Assembly: GCA_964477085.1 (NCBI GenBank) | Contig: CAYZDF010000070.1 | Location: 1-12,793, forward strand | Reading direction: 5' to 3' | DNA from: Dichloromethanomonas sp964477085 | GTDB taxonomy: Bacteria; Bacillota; Desulfitobacteriia; Desulfitobacteriales; Syntrophobotulaceae | Length of the DNA: 12,793 nt | Part shown: positions 1 through 7,653 of the stretch, piece after piece | Layout of the letters: every line of letters begins with the position of its first letter | Numbering within the stretch: position 1 is the stretch's first letter | The notes under the pieces: generated by a model | The model's input: the letters and a program-made list of their open reading frames with translations, nothing else | Database searches by the model: none | What the model was told of the DNA's origin: nothing | Program-made: the position numbers and the translations under genes

Positions 1-56
1 CGATCTCCATTGATTCAGACTTTTATCCCCTTGGGAACCCCCCAGTAGAGTCTTGT

Positions 57-149
57 TCAGAGATGGTTGGTATTATCAGGTGTTTTGCGGCCTAGATATG
101 CAATGTTTTTCCAGCCATAATCTTCGAGATAGGCAAATACCTTTGGAAC
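57..149 (-). other. Short protein-like remnant on the minus strand (possible 3' end of a decayed gene)
   Basis: Reading the minus strand from 149 down to a TGA at 59-57 gives a 30-residue open stretch of protein-like composition that includes YLEDYGWKNIAYLG. It has no start codon, and an in-frame TAG lies immediately upstream of it, so it cannot be an intact gene. Another minus-strand frame just upstream (about 213-170) is also open briefly, as expected of a decayed gene whose end points toward the left edge. I do not recognise the family. The stretch could equally be chance. Confidence 0.22.
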
Positions 150-154
150 CTATA

Positions 155-204
155 ATGACAGCAGAATTAATATGGGAATTTTTTAATAGCATGGACAAAA
201 AAAA
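155..204 (+). other. Possible 5' half of a small frameshifted gene, ending in an A8 run
   Basis: An ATG at 155 follows a GGAA at 145-148 with six bases of spacing. It opens a frame reading MTAELIWEFFNSMDKK, which runs into eight consecutive A residues at 197-204. In its own frame it stops at 215-217. Removing one A would join it to the frame that carries the 261-407 ORF and give a continuous 83-residue protein. This is inference from reading frames. The family is not recognised, and a sequencing error, a real frameshift mutation or programmed slippage would all look the same here. Confidence 0.3.
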
Positions 205-260
205 CTGTAATTGCTAATAAAAAATGTTTTCCAGTTCAACTAAATAGCGAAGACATACTT

Positions 261-407
261 ATGGAATATGAGCCAGCATTAGAAATTATTGAAAAGTTTC
301 TTTTCCGAGTTATCGAAATTGAGGAAAGCCCGGTTTATCTTAAAAAGGGACAGGATAGCGCCCGTAAGGACGAAATTAACAAAGCTCTTGATGAGTTCTG
401 CAAATAG
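261..407 (+). CDS. Small hypothetical protein, 48 aa, directly upstream of the DndD-like gene
   Basis: The ORF starts at ATG 261, with a weak GAAG about eight bases upstream, and ends at TAG 405-407. It encodes a small, charged, probably helical protein (MEYEPALEIIEKFLFRVIEI..., ending DEFCK) with no recognisable domain. The frame is open upstream to 171 without an ATG, GTG or TTG. The sequence upstream of 261 also looks protein-like, so the true gene may be longer and broken at the A8 run at 197-204. The stop codon overlaps the ribosome-binding site of the next gene, which fits translational coupling to the DndD-like ATPase. It may be a genuine small operon member, a degraded remnant, or a chance ORF. 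Confidence 0.42.
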   Translation: MEYEPALEIIEKFLFRVIEIEESPVYLKKGQDSARKDEINKALDEFCK

Positions 408-409
408 GA
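406..409 (+). promoter_or_regulatory. Ribosome-binding site that selects the start of the DndD-like gene
   Basis: AGGA lies six bases upstream of ATG 416. The alternative TTG at 410 would sit immediately against this site with no spacing, so ATG 416 is the better start. Confidence 0.6.
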
Positions 410-415
410 TTGGCC

Positions 416-2434
416 ATGTTTTTAGAGAAAATTATATTAAGAAATTTCCGCCAATTTTACGGCGAACAAGAGATAACCTTCTCCTGTGATTCTAAAAAAA
501 ATGTAACCCTCGTACATGCTGAAAATGGGGTAGGGAAGACCACTCTGCTAAATGCCTTGCTATGGTGTTTTTACAAAGACCTAACCATGCGTTTTGAGAA
601 CCCGGAAAAAATAGTCAGCAATCAAGCCATTGATGAAGATATTTTCGAAGCCGGTATAGAGATATTCTTTGACCATGACGGCCAAAAATATGTTGTAATC
701 CGAACAATAGATGAAAAATACTCTAATGAGACTTTTGATGCCTATCTTATAAACAAAGGCAATTATGAGAAATTACCCAACCCAAGTGTCTTTGTTGAAT
801 CTGTCATTCCCCGCGAAATGTCACGATATTTCTTTTTTGATGGCGAATATGCAGAAACATTTTCCAGCAAAAAGAATAAAAACGAGGTCAGGAAGGCTGT
901 AGAGAGTATGCTTGGCTGCAATACAGCGATACAAGCAAAAGATGACCTCGCAAGCATTAAGAAAACTCTCGAAAAAGAAATTGCGGCCCTAACTAAAAAC
1001 AATCAGTCGGAAGGATTCCAGCTTCAAATTGATAAACTTGAAGAACAAACCCGCGCGGAAGAAGCAGATATAATTGTTCTAGAACAAAATCTGGAGCTGG
1101 CCGATACTGCCCGCAAGGAAATTCAGGACAAGCTTAGGAACGCTGAAGGCGCCAAGGAGATTCAGCAACGGCGGGATAAGCTCGAAGATCTTAAAACCTC
1201 AACTGAAAACAAAAGGGAAAAGATAGAAGCACGGCGCATCAAATGGATTGACCAATACAGCGTTGGTCTGCTTTCAGACAGAGTTAATAGCGCCTGCTTA
1301 GAAATCATAAAGAACGCTAATATCAAAGGGCAAATACCTAGCAAAATAGCTGAAACCTTCGTAAATGATATAATCGAAGAAAGAGTTTGCATCTGCCACC
1401 GTGAATTTGAGCCTGGCTCAAAAGAAGAAACCGCAATTAAAAAACTGCTTGCTGAAGCAGGAACTGCCGTTATGAGTGACCGTTTAATGGATATTCGCAA
1501 ACGGATGGGAATGCTTGATAAAGCCAGAGAAACGGCTTTAGAAGAATACCAATCTATTAACTCCCAACTTGAAACATTGAATGGCGAAATTCACGATTAT
1601 GAAGCTCAAATCAAAGAATGCAGTACCCAACTGCAGGGCAGCCAAGTAACGGAGATTGCCGAACGAGAATTAGCTCTGGAAACTAAGATCAATGAGATTA
1701 ACGAAATTATTCAGAAGAAAACACGCCTCGAACAAAGCTGCGAAGCACGGCAAGAGACCATCCAGGAGTTAAAAAGAAAGCGTGATAAATTGTTAGCCCA
1801 CAATGATCGCGCTCAAGGCCTGCAAAAGAAAATTAAAATTTTGGATGCCACGATCGTGCGCCTCAATGAAGAACTGAATGTATATAGAGAGGATTCAAGG
1901 AAAACGATCATTGATAAGGTAAATGAAATTTTAAAAGAAACAGCGCGCCGTGACTACTTTGCCAATATTGATGAAGCCTTTAATCTCGATATGTACTACG
2001 GCAACACGAAAACCCCCGTTGCAAAAAGCAGCGGTGAAAACCAGTTACTAAGCTTGGCGTTTATAGCGTCATTGGTCGGCTTTGCCGCAGACAGACGTAA
2101 AGAAGCGTCCCAGTTACTTAAACCCGGAACTATGGCGCCACTCATGCTAGATTCACCTTTTGGACAACTCGACCCTACCTATCGAAGATCAACCGCAGAA
2201 TTTCTTCCAAGTCTAGCCGGACAGGTGGTGTTACTAGTATCCAAAACCCAAGGGGATGGTGATGTAATTGATGCACTTGGCGATAAAATAGGTTCTGAAT
2301 ACGTACTTATTTCAGAAATAATTGACGAGCAGGGAGGTAAGCCGTCCGATATTATCCGGCTCCACGGTCAGGAAATAGCTTGTTCTCTATATAGCTGTGA
2401 GAAAAACAGAACTAGGATTCAGAAAATAGCGTGA
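416..2434 (+). CDS. DndD-like SMC/Rad50-type ATPase
   Basis: This 672-residue protein is an ABC-type ATPase of the SMC/Rad50 kind, closest in pattern to DndD. Its head is split by a long coiled coil. The N-terminal part has ILRNFRQFYGEQEITF followed by Walker A ENGVGKTT (about residues 36-43) and a YFFFDGE motif (about 138-144). Charged coiled-coil sequence follows, with a compact Cys motif CICH at 325-328 near its middle, where Rad50 carries its zinc hook. The C-terminal head has the ABC signature SSGENQLLSLAF (538 onward) and Walker B LMLDSPFGQLD (576-586). The residue after the Walker B Asp is Ser rather than the usual Glu; to my knowledge DndD proteins also lack a Glu here. It is the first of three coupled genes with the 160-aa protein and the PLD-helicase. 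Without DndB, DndC or DndE nearby, a role in restricting or processing DNA is more likely than canonical Dnd modification. Confidence 0.88.
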   Translation: MFLEKIILRNFRQFYGEQEITFSCDSKKNVTLVHAENGVGKTTLLNALLWCFYKDLTMRFENPEKIVSNQAIDEDIFEAGIEIFFDHDGQKYVVIRTIDEKYSNETFDAYLINKGNYEKLPNPSVFVESVIPREMSRYFFFDGEYAETFSSKKNKNEVRKAVESMLGCNTAIQAKDDLASIKKTLEKEIAALTKNNQSEGFQLQIDKLEEQTRAEEADIIVLEQNLELADTARKEIQDKLRNAEGAKEIQQRRDKLEDLKTSTENKREKIEARRIKWIDQYSVGLLSDRVNSACLEIIKNANIKGQIPSKIAETFVNDIIEERVCICHREFEPGSKEETAIKKLLAEAGTAVMSDRLMDIRKRMGMLDKARETALEEYQSINSQLETLNGEIHDYEAQIKECSTQLQGSQVTEIAERELALETKINEINEIIQKKTRLEQSCEARQETIQELKRKRDKLLAHNDRAQGLQKKIKILDATIVRLNEELNVYREDSRKTIIDKVNEILKETARRDYFANIDEAFNLDMYYGNTKTPVAKSSGENQLLSLAFIASLVGFAADRRKEASQLLKPGTMAPLMLDSPFGQLDPTYRRSTAEFLPSLAGQVVLLVSKTQGDGDVIDALGDKIGSEYVLISEIIDEQGGKPSDIIRLHGQEIACSLYSCEKNRTRIQKIA

Positions 2435-2444
2435 GGATAGGATT

Positions 2445-2927
2445 ATGAGATCAATATACAGAAGTAAAAAGCACGCAAATCTGATTTCAATTTTAACTTC
2501 AAAAGATCCGAATACTGGTGTAGCGGCATTTCCTACCATTAAAGCCCTTCAGTGTTATGCGGCTATGGTTGGTTTCGATCAGGGTCGGCGCGAACCACTG
2601 GAGCGCGGAGATACAGAAAATATCGAATGGCACACATTCAATAATGATGGATACACAGAGTATATCTACCTAATAGCGTTAGCTGAAACTCGCAATCTTG
2701 GCGTTCTTCGATATGATGTTGAAAACTCAGATACTGGCGGTTTCAGCGAGGACATGGTGAAAATATTTGAAGAATACTCTAATGGCGGCTTCCAAATCCT
2801 TCAAAGCTGGCTCGACAAATCCCCCGGAGATCCATACGGCGCGAAAGCCTTAGTCGCAGGCATCCAAAGAGCCGGATATTTAACAGCGAATGAAAATAAA
2901 GAAAATTTCGATGAAGTAGAGTTTTAA
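2445..2927 (+). CDS. Small protein resembling Dnd system-associated protein 4 (160 aa)
   Basis: The start is ATG 2445, with GAGGA seven bases upstream overlapping the stop of the DndD-like gene; ten bases separate the two genes. The protein opens with a basic MRSIYRSKKH segment. It then shows FPTIKALQCYAAMVGFDQGRR (roughly residues 30-50), an aliphatic helix YIYLIALAETRNL and a FEEYSNGGFQIL motif. From memory this order (FPT..., a GF..GRR element, an IALAET helix, FEEY-NGG) matches the small 'Dnd system-associated protein 4' family found in phosphorothioation loci. I could not run a search to confirm it. No catalytic motif, membrane segment or signal peptide is visible. By context it is a partner or adaptor of the adjacent ATPase and helicase. 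It is one of three candidates for an SspFGH-type restriction module. Confidence 0.8.
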   Translation: MRSIYRSKKHANLISILTSKDPNTGVAAFPTIKALQCYAAMVGFDQGRREPLERGDTENIEWHTFNNDGYTEYIYLIALAETRNLGVLRYDVENSDTGGFSEDMVKIFEEYSNGGFQILQSWLDKSPGDPYGAKALVAGIQRAGYLTANENKENFDEVEF

Positions 2928-2928
2928 A

Positions 2929-5085
2929 GTGCTGCGCGACATAAACATTAAGGCAGTTTATAACTCGGAAGAAGATAATATTCTCGAAGATTTTTATATA
3001 CCGGCCTTATCCAATTCTACTTCTTATGATCGTGCAGTCGGATATTTCGACACCAAGATACTCACCTCTGCCGCAAGCGGACTAGCGGCATTTATCAATA
3101 ATAATGGGTACATGCGCTTAATTTGTGGCGCCACCCTAACAGAAGATGAATACATAGCGATTGCTGAAGGCTACGGCGAAAGAGCCGTTAAAGAAAAGCT
3201 GGAAGCGCAGCTTGAGGAAATGATTGATTCAGAACACAGTACACTTTTCCGAAATCAATTAAATACCCTGACCTGGCTCATTAAACACAATAAGCTTGAT
3301 GTTAAGATAGCTCTTCGCAGGCAAGGGATACACCACCAGAAAACAGGTGTTTTTCGGGATGTAAATGGTGACTTTATAGTATTCCAAGGCTCCGCAAACG
3401 AAACCAACAATGCACTTCTGCCCTTCAACTATGAAACAATCAATGTCTTTAAAAGCTGGCAACCAGAGTTTAGAGAGCATTATGAGCCGCATCTAAACAA
3501 TTTTAAAAAGCTTTGGGACAACGACACCCGTAACACCCTAGTCCTCGATTTTTCAGAAGTATCATTAAAGGTATTCTCGGAAAAATGTCCCTCAGTAAAC
3601 CGACCGAGATTAGAAGATGAAATTGCCCTGTGGCAAAAGTATATTGATACATTCGTACGCCCAGCACAGATTAGCACAGAACCTTATATACCTGAAAAAA
3701 TAGGCAACAACGCCTTTGTGCTAAGAGAGCATCAAAGAACAGCCTTACAAAAATGGAAGGACAATAATTTTCATGGCCTTTTTGAATTAGCGACCGGAGC
3801 AGGAAAAACAATAACAGCTATTTATGGGGCTGTTAAAATGTACCAAAGCCGCAAACGGCTTTTTGTCGTTATTGCTGTTCCGTATCAAAATTTGGCCGAT
3901 CAATGGGCGGAGAACCTAAACATCTTTGGCATACGCCCCACTATCTGTTATGGCGGAGAGAGAAGATGGCAAGAACCCCTAACAGAGAAGGTGTTAGCCT
4001 TCAAATCTGGTGTTATTAAGTTCTCGGCTGTTGTTGTAGTTGATGCCACCCTTTCATCAAAAACGCATACATTTTTTGACCTAATTAAGTCTATAGACGG
4101 TGATCTTGAAGAGCATTTTTTGTTCATCGGCGATGAATGTCACCACCACGGTGCAGAAACCACCTCTAAAGTACTGCCTAGAAACGCGGCATTACGGATT
4201 GGATTGTCTGCTACGCCTGACAGGGGCGAAGAGGATATAGGAAATGACCGCATACAAGAGTATTACGGTGATGTAATTTCCCGGTATACGCTATCAGATG
4301 CCTTGAAAGACGAGGTTTTAACGCCATATGAATATCATCTAATTCCAACCTCCCTTACAGAAGAAGAAACCGAAAAATACGTTGAGCTATCAAAGAAAAT
4401 CTCAAAATTGGTCGCTATTATTAATAACTTAAAAAGTTCTGGTGAACAGGAAGACCAACTTAATATTCTATTGAATAAAAGAGCACGTCTCATAAACGGA
4501 TCAGCAAACAAACCATTAGCCTTAGGTGCGCTGCTAGAGACAATTAAACCGATAAAGCACAGCCTATTTTACTGTGCCGAAGGAAAACTTGACGACGGCG
4601 ATCAAACTGACGAAGAAGAGGGGTTAAAACAAATTCAGCTTATCTCGTCCGTATTGCACCGTTACGGCTGGAAATCATGTCAATTTACAGCGAACGAGAA
4701 CAAGCAGCGAAGAGAACAAATACTTGAAGACTTCAAAGAGGAAAAAATTCACTCTTTAGTCGCCATGAAATGTCTGGATGAAGGCGTAGACATACCAGCC
4801 TGTAGTACAGCCTTCATCCTTTCCAGTTCCAGAAAGTCGAGACAATTTATTCAAAGAAGGGTTCGCATTTTAAGAAAAAGCCCAGAGAAAGAAAAAGCAG
4901 TAATTTATGATTTCTTCGTTACGCTGCCATTAGAGAATATGGACGATATTGAAATAGGAAGACGCCTGCTAATTGCTGAATTGCAGAGAATAAATGAATT
5001 TGCAAGCCTATCTTTGAACAAAGCGGCCGCCTACAAAACTCTGGAAGAATATCTAAAAAAATATGATCTTTACCACTATATTTAG
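2929..5085 (+). CDS. PLD-like nuclease / SF2 (DEAD/DEAH-type) helicase fusion
   Basis: The 718-residue protein starts at GTG 2929, one base after the previous stop. Residues about 1-210 form a phospholipase-D-like domain, opening with LEDFYIPAL and a GYFDTKIL element. It carries one HxK motif (H136-Q-K138 in HHQKTGVF) followed by GSANET (154-159). An SF2 helicase core follows: an upstream REHQRTAL Q-motif-like element, Walker A ATGAGKT (288-294), motif II DECH (402-405), motif III GLSATP (425-430) and motif VI QFIQRRVRIL (639-648). Only one HxK is present, so an active site would need dimerisation, as in single-motif PLD nucleases. PLD-helicase fusions of this layout occur in defence islands, where the helicase translocates and the PLD domain nicks or cuts. 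As the last gene of the three-gene operon it is the most obvious DNA-damaging component in the window. Nuclease activity is inferred from motifs. Confidence 0.9.
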   Translation: MLRDINIKAVYNSEEDNILEDFYIPALSNSTSYDRAVGYFDTKILTSAASGLAAFINNNGYMRLICGATLTEDEYIAIAEGYGERAVKEKLEAQLEEMIDSEHSTLFRNQLNTLTWLIKHNKLDVKIALRRQGIHHQKTGVFRDVNGDFIVFQGSANETNNALLPFNYETINVFKSWQPEFREHYEPHLNNFKKLWDNDTRNTLVLDFSEVSLKVFSEKCPSVNRPRLEDEIALWQKYIDTFVRPAQISTEPYIPEKIGNNAFVLREHQRTALQKWKDNNFHGLFELATGAGKTITAIYGAVKMYQSRKRLFVVIAVPYQNLADQWAENLNIFGIRPTICYGGERRWQEPLTEKVLAFKSGVIKFSAVVVVDATLSSKTHTFFDLIKSIDGDLEEHFLFIGDECHHHGAETTSKVLPRNAALRIGLSATPDRGEEDIGNDRIQEYYGDVISRYTLSDALKDEVLTPYEYHLIPTSLTEEETEKYVELSKKISKLVAIINNLKSSGEQEDQLNILLNKRARLINGSANKPLALGALLETIKPIKHSLFYCAEGKLDDGDQTDEEEGLKQIQLISSVLHRYGWKSCQFTANENKQRREQILEDFKEEKIHSLVAMKCLDEGVDIPACSTAFILSSSRKSRQFIQRRVRILRKSPEKEKAVIYDFFVTLPLENMDDIEIGRRLLIAELQRINEFASLSLNKAAAYKTLEEYLKKYDLYHYI

Positions 5086-5089
5086 CTTA
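5083..5089. other. Tail-to-tail junction of two convergent operons, one base between stops
   Basis: The helicase gene stops with TAG at 5083-5085 and the minus-strand 852-codon gene stops with TAA at 5089-5087, leaving one base between them. I see no GC-rich hairpin with a T-run at the junction. Transcripts from either side probably read into the opposite gene and form 3' antisense overlap. Confidence 0.8.
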
Positions 5090-7645
5090 CGCGGCCTTTT
5101 TCCAGGAATTCTCTTCCCTGTCAAAAATGAAACCACATTTATTTAAATGTATTGAAATTCGGTTTCTATCAAAATTATAGCCTACTATTTTCAGTACGCT
5201 TTCTTCGATATGCGAAACATCAATTTTGTCCTTACCAACAAGAACAACCTGTTCAAGTGCTTCTGTGATTGTAAGCCTATTTGGAGTATCCCATTCTGAC
5301 AAACCGATAAACCCCCCCCGCCATTTTCTGAAGCGCGCATCAATTGACAGCACTCCCAGCAAATGACCAGAATTAACCTTAGCCGGCAAAGCAATACTCA
5401 TTAAAAATGCTGGAATTTCGCTTGTATGAAGCGCCTTACCATCCTCTTTGAATTTGGAGTAAATGATACTCTTGACGCTCTCCCATTCTTTGGGCGGTAG
5501 GATAAAATCACGATCGAGCAAGCCCCAAGTCGCCGGATCCACGCGGCTATACAATTCATTTGGCTGTAGAGATGTGGAAAAATTTGCACCAACACTGCGT
5601 ATTTTTAGGATTTCTTTTTCAATTTCTTCAACTCGTAGAGGCTTCCCTTTCTTTCTCAAAATATCGGCAACGGCCTTTCCTATATTTTGACGCTCTAATT
5701 CTGTGTCGATAGCTGAATCAACCCATATCAACCTACCTAAATATATAAGCCCAGGCGCATCCCCAAGGGCAATATTCAAGATATATTTATCAAGCTGCGC
5801 AGGAACCTGATCTGGACACTCTTTATTCAACAAATTCAGAATCTCTTCAGTGTGCCATTGCTTGCCTCTGCTACTTTGCGCTTTCTGTGTGGCAAAATTG
5901 ATTAGAAACTGTTTCTCAGCATCCGTCAGAGGAAAATGCTTTTCTGTGCCAAAAGTCCCCCGACCGTAAATATAAAAACCCTTATAGGCCAATCTTGCAT
6001 GAATATTTCTCTCAGATATATTCACGCCATATTTTTCTTCGTATTTATCTCGTATATCTCTGTAATGTAGTGGCGTGAGAGACTCTTCTAAAATCGTTTT
6101 CAGATGACTGCCGACAGTGTTACCAATGCTGACCAAAATAAAATCATCACCATTCATTGAAAAATTTAATACAGGGTAGATTTCATCGAACATTAATCCG
6201 GACAGCTCCATTGCCCCAGCTTTAGCAAGCTCATTTTCAATCAGAAGTTCTATGTCTTCGAGTGTATATTGAAGATCAAGACTATATTCAAAGCTGTCTA
6301 GTAATCCGGCCTTTATGCTGGCCCACTTCTCCGCATCAATTGCCGTCATAATAATTCTGTTGCCCACTGTCAAAAATCTAGGCTCTAAATGAGAGAAGTT
6401 CTCTATCAATTTTTGTAAGAGTAGAGGGTTTTTCTCAAAACCAGCCAACCACTTATCTTTTTCGCCAAGACTATCAATAAAAAGGGGAGAGAGCGGTGAT
6501 TTCAGCATTTTCTCAATTTTAAGCCTTAAAGTATCATCCCAAAATTCACCTTCCATTATCTTCGCAATAACCTTACTTTGTATTTGCCTTACTCTTTCGC
6601 GTGTAAGGCCTAGATCTTGGGCAATTTCTTCAAGAGTTCTGCTTTTGCTTGCAACGCCGAGCCTCTCTTCAATAATTTGCCGATGTTTAGGGTCTTCAAT
6701 CTTTTCAAGACTAGCGCTAAAGCCAGCCAGCAAACTTGTTGTCGAGGTTTCAGGGTTATCCAGGGTAGGCGGCAGCCCTTTTTTTTGTGCGGCAATAATG
6801 GCTTCAGATAGCCGCGCCATGCTTTTACGCCCCATATTCTGTAAGCGCAACAATTCAGATGAAGTGAAACGGCAAAAATCTTTCATCTGCCCAATTTTAT
6901 GGTTAGCTATAACATTTTTAATTCGAGTGCCGCACTCAAAGTAAAATGTATCCATTTCCAAGAGCCATAAGGGGCAGATAGACAATATTTTTATTGGATC
7001 ATCATGGGGTATTTTTTCAATTAGATTATCAAAGCGGTAATCATCAGCTAACCTCAGTGCGTCTTCAGGAATCTTATTTCTGTTGGCGATATATGTCTGA
7101 TCGTTTGTTATTCCAAGATCATCGAATATGCTTCGCATTTCAAGATGGTCGTTTATGAATTGGTCAAACCAACCTGTTTCTGAAGCCTGAATAGGAAACA
7201 CAGAGTCACTATCCACCAAAAGCTCACGTTGTGCCTCCGATCGAGTAAGCCTGTCCATAGCTTCCGCAATATCTTTAAGCGAACGCACACCGAGCATATA
7301 CCATTTCAAAATGTCCGCGTTCTTTGTATTGAGTAAATCATAAGGAGTCTGAATATTCTCTCTTTGAAAAATATTCATTGATCTCGTAGATAGCTCTAGT
7401 TGTGAGAATGGGGTCTTCTGCTTCGATTCAGATAATTCTTCGATAGTTGCCTTGATCTGCCTTAATATCTTCGAGCTTTCGGTTTCTTTTCTATCTGGGA
7501 GGGTTTCAGCATTACCTTCATCACTGTTGTTAGAGAGTAACGGTTCTTCTCTGATTTCTAATCGACTAGATTCTTCATTTTTCTGTATTTTTAATTCTTC
7601 GCTTTTTCTACTTAAAAAATCGAGGTTAAGTAATTTTTTAAACAT
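5087..7645 (-). CDS. Sigma-70 region 4 / RpoA-CTD-like / multi-winged-helix (HARE-HTH-like) protein, 852 aa
   Basis: No enzyme motif is visible. After a charged N-terminal 60 residues there are two RpoA C-terminal-domain-like helix-hairpin-helix segments: about 84-132 (STRSMNIFQRENIQTPYDLL... LGVRSLKDI) and about 238-290 (RLQNMGRKSMARL). A sigma-70 region 4 helix-turn-helix follows at about 318-365 (TLEEIAQDLGLTRERVRQI). The C-terminal half holds repeated winged-helix-like units at roughly 520-568 (TPLHYRDI ... YGRGTFG), 655-720, 735-785 and 790-848; the first resembles HARE-HTH. No sigma regions 2 or 3 are seen, so it is not a complete sigma factor. ATG 7645 is eight bases after the sspD stop, with AGG seven bases upstream, so it is coupled to the modification genes. 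It may be a regulator contacting RNA polymerase or a DNA- or PT-status-sensing scaffold. Both roles are inference. A G8 tract lies near its C-terminus. Confidence 0.88.
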   Translation of the reverse strand: MFKKLLNLDFLSRKSEELKIQKNEESSRLEIREEPLLSNNSDEGNAETLPDRKETESSKILRQIKATIEELSESKQKTPFSQLELSTRSMNIFQRENIQTPYDLLNTKNADILKWYMLGVRSLKDIAEAMDRLTRSEAQRELLVDSDSVFPIQASETGWFDQFINDHLEMRSIFDDLGITNDQTYIANRNKIPEDALRLADDYRFDNLIEKIPHDDPIKILSICPLWLLEMDTFYFECGTRIKNVIANHKIGQMKDFCRFTSSELLRLQNMGRKSMARLSEAIIAAQKKGLPPTLDNPETSTTSLLAGFSASLEKIEDPKHRQIIEERLGVASKSRTLEEIAQDLGLTRERVRQIQSKVIAKIMEGEFWDDTLRLKIEKMLKSPLSPLFIDSLGEKDKWLAGFEKNPLLLQKLIENFSHLEPRFLTVGNRIIMTAIDAEKWASIKAGLLDSFEYSLDLQYTLEDIELLIENELAKAGAMELSGLMFDEIYPVLNFSMNGDDFILVSIGNTVGSHLKTILEESLTPLHYRDIRDKYEEKYGVNISERNIHARLAYKGFYIYGRGTFGTEKHFPLTDAEKQFLINFATQKAQSSRGKQWHTEEILNLLNKECPDQVPAQLDKYILNIALGDAPGLIYLGRLIWVDSAIDTELERQNIGKAVADILRKKGKPLRVEEIEKEILKIRSVGANFSTSLQPNELYSRVDPATWGLLDRDFILPPKEWESVKSIIYSKFKEDGKALHTSEIPAFLMSIALPAKVNSGHLLGVLSIDARFRKWRGGFIGLSEWDTPNRLTITEALEQVVLVGKDKIDVSHIEESVLKIVGYNFDRNRISIHLNKCGFIFDREENSWKKAA
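5312..5319 (-). repeat. Homopolymeric G8 tract (coding strand) inside the sigma-like gene
   Basis: Eight consecutive C on the plus strand (G on the coding strand) encode R776-G777-G778. A one-base slip would change the reading frame for the last ~75 residues, which form the last winged-helix unit. This is the longest G/C homopolymer I noticed in the window. Confidence 0.6.
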
Positions 7646-7653
7646 GCTCCAAC

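Noticed and set aside
151..156. Perfect TATAAT as a -10 box for the plus-strand operon
   Set aside because: No acceptable -35 element lies 16-18 bases upstream, and the hexamer overlaps the candidate ATG at 155. It could be chance in AT-rich DNA.
65..217. Transposase remnant based on WYYQVFCGLD in a plus-strand frame at 65-217
   Set aside because: The resemblance to the N-terminal WxNPYYQ-FCG segment of IS5-type transposases covers only about ten residues. No flanking motifs or inverted repeats are seen.
410..415. TTG 410 as the start of the DndD-like gene
   Set aside because: The AGGA site abuts it with no spacing. ATG 416 has six bases of spacing.
5087..7645. Calling the 852-residue protein an alternative sigma factor
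   Set aside because: Only region 4 is recognisable. Regions 2 and 3, needed for -10 recognition and melting, are absent.
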